Below, in pieces: positions 1-9,900 of a stretch of 64,000 nucleotides of DNA. Numbering within the stretch: the stretch's first letter is position 1; every line of letters starts with the position of its first letter. The DNA comes from an uncultured Acholeplasmatales bacterium (GTDB lineage Bacteria > Bacillota_I > Bacilli_A > Acholeplasmatales > Anaeroplasmataceae), in assembly GCA_944324805.1 (NCBI GenBank), contig CALUXS010000003.1:141877-205876 (forward strand). Direction: 5' to 3'. A program made the translations under genes and the position numbers. The notes beneath the pieces are model-generated. The model was not told the origin of the DNA. It did no database searches and was given only the letters and a program-made list of their open reading frames with translations.

Positions 1-1560
1 TCCTAAGCCAGTACCACCGGATTGTTTACTCTTCGCTTTATCAACACGATAAAATCTTTCGAAAACTCTTGTTTGGTCTTCCTTAGAAATACCGATTCCT
101 GTATCTTCAACGCTAAAGCAATTGCTATTAAGAGTAATTTTTATTTTTCCATTATTGATATTATATTTAATAGCATTATCTAAAAGATTGCTAAATATCT
201 CATCAATTTGCATAACACTTACTTCTTTTACTACATCTTCAACATTTAACTCAAGTTTTATCTTTTTCGAATTAAGCTTATTGTGATACCTTTCGATGAC
301 ATCATCTAAGATTGTTTTAATATTAGTTGATACCATTTCAAAATCTTTTTGATATTCTAAATTAGATAATTCTAGCATATCAATAATAATTTGGTTCATT
401 CGATTTGCTTCTTTTAACGTTTTTTCGGCAGCTTCAAATATCTCATTTTTATCTTCTATTATTCCTGCTGTTATCATTTGTTGATAACCTATAATCGTAG
501 TTAAAGGACTTTTTAATTCATGAGATGCATTAGCAAAGAAATCCTTTTTGATTTGATCCATTTTTTGTTTTGTTGTTATATCAATAAATGTTATTATACT
601 TCTATTTTGATTCCAATCTGTTTTAGGAAAACTTATTGTGAAAAAATAACATCTACCATCAATCTCAATTGTTAAATCTGTTGTTTTTTTGTCCTTTAAA
701 GCACTTTGTAGCCATTTTTGTAATGATATATCTCTAATACAATAAAAGTAATTTTTTCTTAGCACTGTATCAAGCGAAACATTAAATAGTTTTAAAGCAG
801 CTGGATTTATTAATTCAATATCTTCTCCACTTAAAAGAATTAAGCCTTGTTCCATACTATCTAAAATAGTTTGATTTTTTTCTTTTTCAGATTGTAAAAG
901 ATAAATATGATTTTCAATCTCTTTTCTTAAAACAGCAATAATTTTAGGTAAATCATCGACATCCTTTAATGTATAATTTTGCTTATCTTCTATCAAACTA
1001 GCTAAATCGGATACTGATTGATTTACAGGTTTCATCATTTGCTTAGATGCTAAATATAGCATACCTACACCAGCTACTAAAATTACTAAAATACCTACAA
1101 AACCTATTTCAAAATATGTAGTAGCAATGTTATTAATTACACTTATTTCATATGCCAATCTAATATAATATCCTGAATCTAAGTCTGCAATATACATCAT
1201 TTTATAACCTAGTGAGTCAGAATTTCTTGTATATATATCTCCTAGATTTTGTAATTCAGGTCTATTAATATGATTATCTAAATTAGAAACATCAAAACCA
1301 TATTCCGAATCATAGATTACTGTTCCTTCTTTATCTATAAATGTAATACGCAAATTTGAATCAGCTGCACTAAGCATAAGAGCAGTTTCTTCAAAATTAG
1401 TACCATCAAAATCCTTACATGCAATTATCAAATAACTTTTTATTTCTTCTTTTGATTTATCAGTATGATCCTTTAGCATTGTTAAAAAAGATGCCAAAAA
1501 AAGTACTAGTAAAGATAAAAACAAAACAAGAGAACTTAAGAATATTATTCTTTTTTTCAT
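1..1560 (-). CDS. phoR: PhoR-type sensor histidine kinase (3' end beyond window)
   Basis: Membrane sensor kinase that should phosphorylate the response regulator encoded just upstream. The 520 visible codons give a TM segment (about residues 5-27), an extracytoplasmic sensor region (about 28-140), a second TM (about 147-167), a PAS-like domain (about 215-320), an H-box with phospho-acceptor His347 in ASHELKSPLTT, and a HATPase domain with DTGIGI, an F-box VFERFY and the start of the G2 box GGTGLG. The window edge cuts it there. Its ATG overlaps the TGA of the response regulator (ATGA), so the two are translationally coupled. The PAS domain and pst context favour PhoR; the signal itself cannot be read from sequence. 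Confidence 0.9.
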   Translation of the reverse strand, partial: MKKRIIFLSSLVLFLSLLVLFLASFLTMLKDHTDKSKEEIKSYLIIACKDFDGTNFEETALMLSAADSNLRITFIDKEGTVIYDSEYGFDVSNLDNHINRPELQNLGDIYTRNSDSLGYKMMYIADLDSGYYIRLAYEISVINNIATTYFEIGFVGILVILVAGVGMLYLASKQMMKPVNQSVSDLASLIEDKQNYTLKDVDDLPKIIAVLRKEIENHIYLLQSEKEKNQTILDSMEQGLILLSGEDIELINPAALKLFNVSLDTVLRKNYFYCIRDISLQKWLQSALKDKKTTDLTIEIDGRCYFFTISFPKTDWNQNRSIITFIDITTKQKMDQIKKDFFANASHELKSPLTTIIGYQQMITAGIIEDKNEIFEAAEKTLKEANRMNQIIIDMLELSNLEYQKDFEMVSTNIKTILDDVIERYHNKLNSKKIKLELNVEDVVKEVSVMQIDEIFSNLLDNAIKYNINNGKIKITLNSNCFSVEDTGIGISKEDQTRVFERFYRVDKAKSKQSGGTGLG

Positions 1561-2225
1561 CTTAACACCTTATACCCTATTCCGTAAATTGTTTTTATAA
1601 TATTTTGCTCAGGATCAATTTTGTTTCTCAAAGATTTAATATGCATATCAAGCGCACGTGATTCAAGTATTTGATTTGTATTCCAAATTTTTTCAAATAT
1701 TTCTTCTCTACTAACTACATTTCCACTCTTTTGAGTTAAAAGAACTAATATATCGAATTCTTTATTTGTTAATTCAACAATTTTACCTGCTTTTTTACAT
1801 TCACGTTTATTTAAATCGATAGTAACATCTTGTATTTCTAAAACCATACTTTGTCTATATCTTCTAACTTTAACTCCAACCCTACTCATTAACTCTAATA
1901 AATCAAATGGTTTTTCTATATAATCATCTGCTCCTAAATCTAAACCATCTACCTTATCCATTAGCATATGATTTGCAGAGATTATAATTATTTCAATATC
2001 ATCATTTTTCCTATCAGCTCTAATCTTTTTTAATATTTCACTTCCAGAATAATCAGGAAGCATCATATCTAACAAAATCATATTAGGTTTCTTTTCTTCA
2101 AACTTTTTGAAAAAGCTTGTTCCATCATAAAATGTTTCAACAGTATATCCTTGTTTAGAAAGGGTTCTATTAATAATTTGAGCGATATCCTTATCATCCT
2201 CAATTGAATAAATTAGGTATTCCAC
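1557..2225 (-). CDS. phoP: PhoP/PhoB-type response regulator
   Basis: OmpR-family response regulator of 222 residues. The receiver domain (1-120) shows the acidic pair D10/D11, phospho-acceptor D53 in LLDMMLPD and the conserved Lys of the EKPF motif. The C-terminal winged helix (about 130-222) ends in the usual TIYGIGYKVL. It lies 20 bases after phoU and overlaps the kinase start. It probably activates the pst operon through the TGTAAA repeats upstream of pstS; that link is inferred from family knowledge and synteny. Confidence 0.92.
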   Translation of the reverse strand: MEYLIYSIEDDKDIAQIINRTLSKQGYTVETFYDGTSFFKKFEEKKPNMILLDMMLPDYSGSEILKKIRADRKNDDIEIIIISANHMLMDKVDGLDLGADDYIEKPFDLLELMSRVGVKVRRYRQSMVLEIQDVTIDLNKRECKKAGKIVELTNKEFDILVLLTQKSGNVVSREEIFEKIWNTNQILESRALDMHIKSLRNKIDPEQNIIKTIYGIGYKVLR

Positions 2226-2245
2226 TTTACCATTCCTTTCTTTAA

Positions 2246-2881
2246 CTAGTAGATTTTTTTGTCCTTATGATAGCCACTTACGATGTAAACAACCCATTCT
2301 GCAATATTAACACAATGGTCAGCTATTCTTTCTAAATATTTTACCACTAAAGTAGTATAAATTGCAAAAGGAAGATAATTTTCTCCTTCTTTTTGAGGAT
2401 GTGCAAGCATTTCAACTATTTCTTCATACTTTTCATCTACGTAATCATCAGATTTTATTACCTGGTTTGCTAGTTCTACATCACTATTTACATAAGATAA
2501 AATTGATTTTTTCAACATTTCTAGTACAAAAGAAGTTAATTTATCTACTGCTTCCATATGTTCTGAAGGAAATTGATTTAACTTTGTTGCAAACTGCATA
2601 ATATCTTCTGCATGATCACCAATTCTTTCGACATCAGCTACTAGTTTTAAAATTCCTGTTACTTGTTTTAAATCACTTGCATATGGTCTTTCTCTTAACA
2701 AAATAGTTAAACAAATTTCTTCGATTAAACGTTCGTATTGATCAACTAAGTCATCATTTATAATTGAAGCTTCTTTTTTTCCTACATAAACTAATATTGC
2801 TTCACTTATATTTTCTACAACTGTATCACTCATTTTCAAAAGCATTTCTTTTAAATTTTCGATTTCTTTTTCAAGTCTCAT
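2246..2881 (-). CDS. phoU: phosphate uptake regulator PhoU
   Basis: Cytoplasmic all-helical protein of 211 residues with the two PhoU repeats, each a three-helix unit (for example VADVERIGDHAEDI near residues 85-98 and LERIADHCVNIAEW near 183-196, the metal-binding E/DxxxD signature). PhoU couples Pst transport state to PhoR signalling. It follows pstB by 12 bases and precedes phoP, the expected position for this negative regulator. Confidence 0.95.
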   Translation of the reverse strand: MRLEKEIENLKEMLLKMSDTVVENISEAILVYVGKKEASIINDDLVDQYERLIEEICLTILLRERPYASDLKQVTGILKLVADVERIGDHAEDIMQFATKLNQFPSEHMEAVDKLTSFVLEMLKKSILSYVNSDVELANQVIKSDDYVDEKYEEIVEMLAHPQKEGENYLPFAIYTTLVVKYLERIADHCVNIAEWVVYIVSGYHKDKKIY

Positions 2882-2893
2882 ACTTTATAACTC

Positions 2894-3640
2894 CTATCCA
2901 AATCTACCTGTAATATAATCTTCTGTCTTTTTCTTTTGTGGATTTTTGAATAATTCTTCTGTTTCGTTATATTCAATAACCTCACCTAATAAGAAAAAGG
3001 CTGTATAATCTGAAACACGGGTTGCTTGTTGCATATTATGTGTAACTATCACTATAGTATAGTCTTTCTTTAATTCACCTATTAATTCTTCAATTTTTAA
3101 AGTTGCAATCGGATCAAGAGCACTAGTTGGCTCATCCATTAAAATTACTTCTGGTTTCATAGCAATAGCTCTAGCAATGCATAAGCGTTGTTGTTGACCT
3201 CCAGATAACCCTAAAGCATTATCCTTTAATCTATCTTTTACCTCATCATATAAAGATGCTTTCTTTAAAGAATCTACTACTATTTCCATCAATTTTTCCT
3301 TGTTTTTAATTCCACTACAACGTGGTCCATATGCTACATTATCAAAAATAGACATTGGAAATGGATTTGGTTGTTGGAAAACCATACCTACTTTTGTTCT
3401 TAAATCAATTGGATTTAGTTCTAAAATATTATCATCTTTAAATAGAATTTCTCCTTCTACACGGCAATTTGGTATAAGATCATTCATTCTATTTAAACAA
3501 CGTAATAAAGTTGATTTACCACAACCTGATGGTCCGATAAAGGCTGTAACCTTATTATGATAAATATCTAAATTTACATCCTTTAATACATGCTTTTCTC
3601 CATAGAAAAGATTAACATTTTTTATTGTAAAATCGTTCAT
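2894..3640 (-). CDS. pstB: phosphate ABC transporter ATPase PstB
   Basis: Nucleotide-binding subunit of the high-affinity phosphate importer, 248 residues. It shows Walker [11 protein letters not shown]-loop [12 protein letters not shown], signature LSGGQQQR, Walker [14 protein letters not shown] and the switch His in VTHNMQQA. The [16 protein letters not shown] stretch is typical of PstB. Its start codon shares one base with the pstA stop (TAATG), so the two are coupled. Confidence 0.97.
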   Translation of the reverse strand: MNDFTIKNVNLFYGEKHVLKDVNLDIYHNKVTAFIGPSGCGKSTLLRCLNRMNDLIPNCRVEGEILFKDDNILELNPIDLRTKVGMVFQQPNPFPMSIFDNVAYGPRCSGIKNKEKLMEIVVDSLKKASLYDEVKDRLKDNALGLSGGQQQRLCIARAIAMKPEVILMDEPTSALDPIATLKIEELIGELKKDYTIVIVTHNMQQATRVSDYTAFFLLGEVIEYNETEELFKNPQKKKTEDYITGRFG

Positions 3641-4881
3641 TATTGTCCTACCGCCATTTTATTCATTTTCTTTGATATTAATTTAACAGCTAAAGATAGT
3701 AGCAATACAACTATCAAAATAAAAATTGCAATTGCTGAAGCTGTACCATAATTTGGATTTTCACCTTGCATAATTGACCAAATATGTAAAGATAGAGATG
3801 TAGATGCCTTTGTAACACTTATATCATCTTGAATACTTGTACCCATTACAAAAATCAACGCAGCAGATTCTCCTATAATTCTACCTATTGAAAGTAATGT
3901 TGCAGTCAAAATACCTGGTAATGAATTTGGTAAAATAACTTTGAATACTGTTTGGGTTTTAGAGGCGCCAAGCGCTAAAGAAGCCATTGTAAAATGAGCT
4001 GGAATAACCTTTAATGATTCTGAGGTGGTTTTTATAATTGTTGGTAGTAAAATAATAACCATTGTAAAAGCACCAGCTAGTATACTAAACCCGTTTGTTT
4101 TAAAGGTTCCATCACAAAATGGAATAAAAATTAATGCGCCACAAAAACCAAAAATAATTGATGGTATACCACTTGTCATATCTATCATTGTTAATAAAGT
4201 AGATTTAATTTTACCAGGCTTTGCATACTCTTCAAGGAATATAGCAGCGCCAACACCTATTGGTAAAGCGATTGCTAAAGTAATTAAAATTAAATAAAGA
4301 GTTGTAATTAGAGAACCTCTAGCTCCCCCACCAGAAGTTTTACATTGTATTTGGTTTATAATAACAGAGGAATTTAGTGTATCTGCAATTTTTTCTGCTC
4401 CCTTTTTTGCGCCAACAATGCTTGTTTTACCGTTTGCATCTTGGCATCTTATTGCATCAATTCTTACCCCAGTTTCTAATTTATATACTGATTGTCCATC
4501 TAATGATTTAGCAGATTGAAATGGAGAATTTGAAGCAACATATGTTACTACTACACAATCCGATCCATCTGTTGCCTTTGAATCTTTTATTGCAATGCCA
4601 TAATTTGAAACAAAATATGAACCTTCAATATTTGGATCATCGAAATCATTTTCACTTGCTAAAACTGTAACTGTATTTAATTTTTCTGCGTTATCAGATG
4701 TCAATAATTTCAAATTAAAATTAGGGATACCTTGAACTAATACGTAAATTATTATACCAAAAAGTACTACAACTAAAAATAATGTTGACAAATACGTAGG
4801 AACTAATCTAGCAATATCTGCAATCTTTCTACTTGTTGTAAGTGCTGTTGATTTTTCTTTCGGAGTTTTATTATTTTTCAT
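3640..4881 (-). CDS. pstA: phosphate ABC transporter permease PstA, with enlarged loop
   Basis: Inner-membrane permease of the Pst importer. The C-terminal half is a normal binding-protein-dependent permease with the EAA loop region ([19 protein letters not shown]). At 413 residues it is about 110-130 longer than usual. The extra length lies between TM1 (about 30-52) and the next TM (about 190), a hydrophilic stretch expected outside the cell. It overlaps pstB and pstC by one base each (TAATG). Confidence 0.93.
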   Translation of the reverse strand: MKNNKTPKEKSTALTTSRKIADIARLVPTYLSTLFLVVVLFGIIIYVLVQGIPNFNLKLLTSDNAEKLNTVTVLASENDFDDPNIEGSYFVSNYGIAIKDSKATDGSDCVVVTYVASNSPFQSAKSLDGQSVYKLETGVRIDAIRCQDANGKTSIVGAKKGAEKIADTLNSSVIINQIQCKTSGGGARGSLITTLYLILITLAIALPIGVGAAIFLEEYAKPGKIKSTLLTMIDMTSGIPSIIFGFCGALIFIPFCDGTFKTNGFSILAGAFTMVIILLPTIIKTTSESLKVIPAHFTMASLALGASKTQTVFKVILPNSLPGILTATLLSIGRIIGESAALIFVMGTSIQDDISVTKASTSLSLHIWSIMQGENPNYGTASAIAIFILIVVLLLSLAVKLISKKMNKMAVGQ

Positions 4882-5798
4882 TATATTTCCTCCATTTTCT
4901 TTTTAATAGCATTTAAGCCAATATTAGTTATTAAAATTATCACAATCAAAACAATTCCAACACTAAAACGAATATCATAATCTAGTCCACTACTTTCATG
5001 TAAGCCTAACATCATTGTTGAAGTCAGTGTTCTTGTAATAGAAAATAATCCAAAGTTTGGACCAGTAATAGCATTACCGCAAACCATTGAAACCGCAGTT
5101 GCTTCTCCTAAAGCACGTCCAATACCAAGAATCAAAGCTGCAAATATTCCCGATTTAGCACCACTAATTACGATTTTAAAATCTGTTTGTGTTTTTGAAG
5201 CTCCCAAAGCTAATGAGGCTTGGATAGTTGTAGACTTAACAGCCTTCATACTAGTAACACTTAACATTGTGATAGTAGGTAACATCATGATTACTAGCAC
5301 TAATATTGTAGATAAATTTGACATACCGCCTGCAGTTTGTAAACCAAATGCATTAGCTAGGCTCTTAACAATTGGATTAATAACACCCATTCCAAATAAA
5401 CCAAAAATTATTGATGGAATAGCAGCAAGAATCTCTACAACATTGTTAACAAAAATACTTAACCAGCGTGGTGCAATTCTTACTATAAATAGCGATGTTA
5501 GAACTGAAACCGGTAAAGCTATTAGCGTTGCTATTAATGTTACATAAATTGTATTAATTAACGCTCCTAAAATACCATATGTTGATTCTGTCCAACTAGT
5601 TTTAGAAATAAAATCCCAAAAGTTTGCTTTTGTCATTCCAAAATCATTTACAGGGTAAGTTTTAACAAATGGTTGTATACCATTTTTTAGAATAAAAACT
5701 ACAATGAAAATAATTGAAGATGATGCTAAAATTGCGATTAATAGGAAAATAATCATGAATATTTTATCGATTATAGTTTTATTTTTACTATTTGTCAT
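4881..5798 (-). CDS. pstC: phosphate ABC transporter permease PstC
   Basis: Second membrane permease of the Pst complex, about 305 residues, with an N-terminal TM, a short extracytoplasmic loop and five further TMs including the EAA loop ([18 protein letters not shown]). The open frame extends to 5822, but an AAGGAG ribosome site sits just before the ATG at 5798 (MTNSKNK), so I take that start. A hairpin separates it from pstS, consistent with lower expression of the permeases than of the binding protein. Confidence 0.93.
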   Translation of the reverse strand: MTNSKNKTIIDKIFMIIFLLIAILASSSIIFIVVFILKNGIQPFVKTYPVNDFGMTKANFWDFISKTSWTESTYGILGALINTIYVTLIATLIALPVSVLTSLFIVRIAPRWLSIFVNNVVEILAAIPSIIFGLFGMGVINPIVKSLANAFGLQTAGGMSNLSTILVLVIMMLPTITMLSVTSMKAVKSTTIQASLALGASKTQTDFKIVISGAKSGIFAALILGIGRALGEATAVSMVCGNAITGPNFGLFSITRTLTSTMMLGLHESSGLDYDIRFSVGIVLIVIILITNIGLNAIKKKMEEI

Positions 5799-5827
5799 TT
5801 TTTTCTCCTTATTCTTATACACAAAAA

Positions 5828-5845
5828 TAGGCCACTATGGGCCTA
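5828..5845 (-). terminator. intra-operon hairpin between pstS and pstC
   Basis: TAGGCC / GGCCTA stem with a 6-base loop followed on the minus strand by TTTTTG. It lies 24 bases after the pstS stop. It is probably a partial terminator or mRNA-stabilising hairpin that keeps PstS more abundant than the membrane subunits. Confidence 0.6.
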
Positions 5846-5869
5846 TAAATGGCATTTAATCTCTAATTA

Positions 5870-6862
5870 TTAAGCTTCAACAGCTTTTTTAACATCTTCC
5901 CAAGTTTTATATTCACCGCTGAAGATATTCCATAAAATTTCTGAATCTGCATCTTCTAAAACATCATTTTCAGGACTTACAATTGCAACGATACCATCTT
6001 TACAAATTGTACCTTTTGTTTCTTCTGATGCATCTTCACCAGATTCAAAATCTCTAGATAAGAAACCAATGTCTAACTTGTTTGCTCCATCTTTTTCTGA
6101 ACCTTGTGTACATTTATATGCATCACCTGAACCTGTATGGTTATGTGAAGGAATAAAATTAACATCATCTTTAATAGCTTCCTTAAATGCAGCACTTAAT
6201 GCCTTAGCAATTTTTTCAACTGATGTCGAACCACCAAACTTAAGTGTGACATCTGTTGTAATAGCTAATGCTTCTTTAACTTTTTCATCATTAGCTTTAA
6301 TATCATTCCATGTTTGTGCACTATCTAAAACTGCTTGATCAACAATTCCGTCATTAGCTGCAACAATTGTTAATCCTTCTAGTGAGAACATATACTTAAC
6401 AAAGGCATAAGTCATTTTTGCCTCATTAGAACCATCATCAACTCTAGTAATATAATTAAAGTTACGTGATAATTTATAAGTTCCGTCAATTACAGAATCC
6501 TCTGTAGCTTCTACACCATTAAATGTCAATCCCTTTACATCATCTGATTCTGCAACTGATGATAATGAAGCATAACCTATACCATATTCATCACCTGCAA
6601 CTGCACTCATCATAGCACCGTTATTAGCAACAGTAACTGCTCCATCTGCCAATAACTTATCATTAGATTTAGCTTCTGAATGACCAATTGCTGTAAAGAA
6701 GCCATCACGTGTTCCTGATTTTGTATCTCTTGTGTAAACTGTTATATTTTTTGAAGTGTCAAATTTAGATTCATTTCCGCCATTTTCTGTAGAATTGTTA
6801 CAACTTGCTAATGTAAATAATCCTACAAATAAACTTACTAAACCAACAAATATTTTTTTCAT
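5870..6862 (-). CDS. pstS: phosphate-binding lipoprotein PstS, circularly permuted
   Basis: Extracytoplasmic phosphate-binding protein, 330 residues. The signal peptide has lipobox LASC with lipidated Cys21. The order of motifs is inverted relative to ordinary PstS. The RDTKSGTRDGFF segment (about residues 45-56), IGYASLSS and the LSRNF region, which normally form the second half, come first. GGSTSVEKIAKAL (about 210), the GSG loop, DIGFLSRDF, DGIVAIV and the IFSGEYKTWEDV segment, normally the first half, come last. Function is assigned from the motifs and the pst operon. An AGGAG-type site precedes the ATG. Confidence 0.9.
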   Translation of the reverse strand: MKKIFVGLVSLFVGLFTLASCNNSTENGGNESKFDTSKNITVYTRDTKSGTRDGFFTAIGHSEAKSNDKLLADGAVTVANNGAMMSAVAGDEYGIGYASLSSVAESDDVKGLTFNGVEATEDSVIDGTYKLSRNFNYITRVDDGSNEAKMTYAFVKYMFSLEGLTIVAANDGIVDQAVLDSAQTWNDIKANDEKVKEALAITTDVTLKFGGSTSVEKIAKALSAAFKEAIKDDVNFIPSHNHTGSGDAYKCTQGSEKDGANKLDIGFLSRDFESGEDASEETKGTICKDGIVAIVSPENDVLEDADSEILWNIFSGEYKTWEDVKKAVEA

Positions 6863-6899
6863 TTTAAATATCTCCTCTTTATTTTTGATTTACAGCTGT

Positions 6900-6964
6900 A
6901 TTATATATAAATTTACAATGTCAAAAAATCGTAAATCTGTAAAGAATTGTAAAGAGATTGTAAA
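6900..6964 (-). promoter_or_regulatory. pst promoter with Pho box repeats
   Basis: On the minus strand, four TTTACA-like hexamers (plus-strand TGTAAA/CGTAAA at 6930, 6938, 6948, 6959) lie upstream of a perfect -10 TATAAT (6900-6905). Steps are 8, 10 and 11 bases, close to the 11-base period of Bacillus PhoP boxes. A PhoP-activated promoter for pstS is inferred; no well-spaced -35 is needed for such promoters. Confidence 0.7.
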
Positions 6965-6965
6965 G

Positions 6966-6990
6966 AAAAAAGGGTCAAACGACCCTTTTC
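6966..6990 (-). terminator. terminator of the giant surface protein gene
   Basis: AAAAGGGTC / GACCCTTTT stem with a 4-base loop, followed by a T-run on the minus strand. It lies just after the giant ORF and immediately upstream of the Pho box, insulating the pst operon. Confidence 0.85.
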
Positions 6991-6997
6991 CTATCAT

Positions 6998-9900
6998 TTA
7001 TACTGCACTATAATTACCAGTATCATAATAAACATTTACATTTGAGTTTACAAATAAACTGTTTGTACCTGTCATTGTAATTTGAACATAATCATTCCAG
7101 CGCTTCTTCACTGAGTAATCAGTGTAATAAGTTCTATTGTTTGCTCCTATACCAATTAAAGAGAATTCTCCTTCCTCTACTATAAGAGTTTCTTCCACCT
7201 TAGCCTCAGCATATCCAGCTAGACCCCATACACGTCTTGTTAAACCATTCAAATATACATAGTACGCATTTTTATAAACAACCTCTAATGAGAAATCACT
7301 ATTAATAATAACTTCATCACCATCTTTGTATTTATTATTAGAAAAACCATCTTTAACAACTAATTTTTCTTCCACTAAATATACATCTTTGTTAGTATTA
7401 TAAGTTTTTATATCTGATTCAGTTAAAGTTGGAACTACAAATTTATATCCACTTTCTACCCATGTATCAATTGCATTGCCTTGTTTATCATCATAGTGAA
7501 TTTTATACATATCCTCGAAAATAGGATAAATTGCAAAATCACCTTTAACTAGATAATCTTTAATAAGTTCACCATCTTTACTTAATGACCAACCAAGAAG
7601 TTTATGCTCCCTATTATTAAAATAAGTTGGTATAGTCGGTAAAACATTTAGATTTAAGTTAGTACCTAAAGCTATTTCAATTGTAGAATGAATATTACCC
7701 TCACCATCATATATAGTTAAATTAGCTGGAGTTATTTCTTTATACCATAAATATAAAACTAAATTTTCTCCTGGCATATTTACAAGATTAAACTCATTAC
7801 TATATGCTGAATCAAAATATAATCCACTATATTCATATGTTTTTGAATCAATTTCTAAAACTCGATCAAATTCAGGTAAAATTATTGGCATACCTTCATA
7901 AAATGAATAAGTTGTATCTCCTAACATTTCATTTTTAATTGTAATTTCATATGTAGGAACCTCTTCCCACCTTGCGTAAAGCATTCCACCATTACGAGGC
8001 ATTTTATTATTTGTAAATAAAGTTCCTTCTTCAAAAGTACTTGATGTGTACCAGCCTAAGAAATAATAGTATTTACCATCTATTAAAGTATATTTATCAT
8101 ATGTAGGTAAGTTAATTTCTGAAGAAGGTAGAGCTGTAATATCATTAACAAGAGGCCCTCCATTTTCTTCAAAATATAAAGTAACATTATTTGTAGCTAT
8201 ATGCCAAGAACCATCATATTCCCAGAAAATATCCTCTTGATAAGAATAATTATTTACATACTCTATAAGGTTATTCAAATCAACACTTTGCTTAATATCT
8301 ACTAATTCTAAACTATCGGTAGATAACTTCATACTTACAGCATCTGCTAAAGGCATGTTCATACTAAACGAAGCTTTGTATAAATAATCCTCTTCATCGA
8401 TAACTTTTGTGTATAATTCCAAGTCAAAATTACCTAATTGGCTGTTATTAGTAAGCTCTGCAAGATTAATACTTAATACATATTTACTATTTACATCATC
8501 ATAATGATAATCTTTAAGGACATTAGTAAAATCAATAGGTGGACGTTCTCCTGTATTCATACTACTATTGATTGCATCCATAATAGAATCACTAAAGCCA
8601 AAACCGAACTTTAATAAATAATACAAAGGATCCTCTAAAAGAGTGGTATCACTAATCATTAATTTCTTTTCATATTGTCTTCCTGTTGATGAAGCAAAAA
8701 CAGGGATAGTTTCAGTTCTATGGAAATAAACCATATGATCCTTATAATATATATTTAAAATACGATTCATACCTGGAGAACCATTACTTACAGTATCACC
8801 AAATTTATAAGGGACATCATTATTAACTCCAGTTATAACAGGAATTGCTCCAATTCTTGCATAAATTTCAGGATAAACGCTTCCTTCAATCATCTTTATC
8901 TTGATATCAATAGGAACACTCATATTGATGTTTATACCAATTATATTAGCATTAACATTTATTGTTGATGTTATATGGAAATCCTTTAATTTAGCATCAT
9001 TAAAAATAGATTTAATTAATGGATTTAAACTTGATAAATCATAGAAATTATCTAAATTGCTAGGTATTTCTATAGTAAAATCTTCATCATTAATTTCAAG
9101 TGCAAAATTCAAGTTATAACCTAAAGCATATAAGTTATTTACTTCTAGTCCTGAAATACTATTGCCATTCATCGCTAAAGAAATTATTAAGTCATCTGTA
9201 CTACCTAATAACTCTTTTGCCAATACTATAGCTAAATTATCCTTAGATATACTAATGTCTTTAATAATCTTTGCGAAATCAATTTTATTTATCAAATCAA
9301 AAATATTAAATCCTTCAACTTTATCTATTGTGTCTTCAATTTGACTAAAGTCAAAATTTAAGAATTCAGAAATAGTATTTAATAGTCCCATTAAGTCAGA
9401 AGTATTTGCCATCAATGATAATGAATTTGGACTATCTAAATTATTTTTATATGTGATGTAGAATCTTCCATCCTTTAAAATTATTTTAAAGAAATGAGAA
9501 TTATAGTTTACTTGTGATGTTGTTAATGATAGTAAAGCCTCAAAACCTAAATTATCTTTTTCAGATAAATTTAATTTTAAAGAACCACTTAATACATATG
9601 ATACATTATCAACATTCATATTGCCATTTAATACTAAACTTAATTTGTCCTCTTTACAAACATCAATAAAACTTCTAACATAATCTAACAATAAACTTAG
9701 TGAATTATAATCTATGTATTTAACTTCAGGAATAGTAATATCAAAATTTGGCATTTCTGTTATTGTAAGCGATGTATCGCTAATGCTAACAGCGTTATTT
9801 ATAATATTTCCTATACTAATATTTAGATTTTTATCGATTATTAGGCTTAGATTACCTAATAATATGCTAGTTTTATCAGCACTAGATTTAACGTTAATTT

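Noticed and set aside
6998..7300. Cell-wall sorting signal in the giant protein
   Set aside because: No LPXTG-like motif, hydrophobic tail or basic end is present at its C-terminus.
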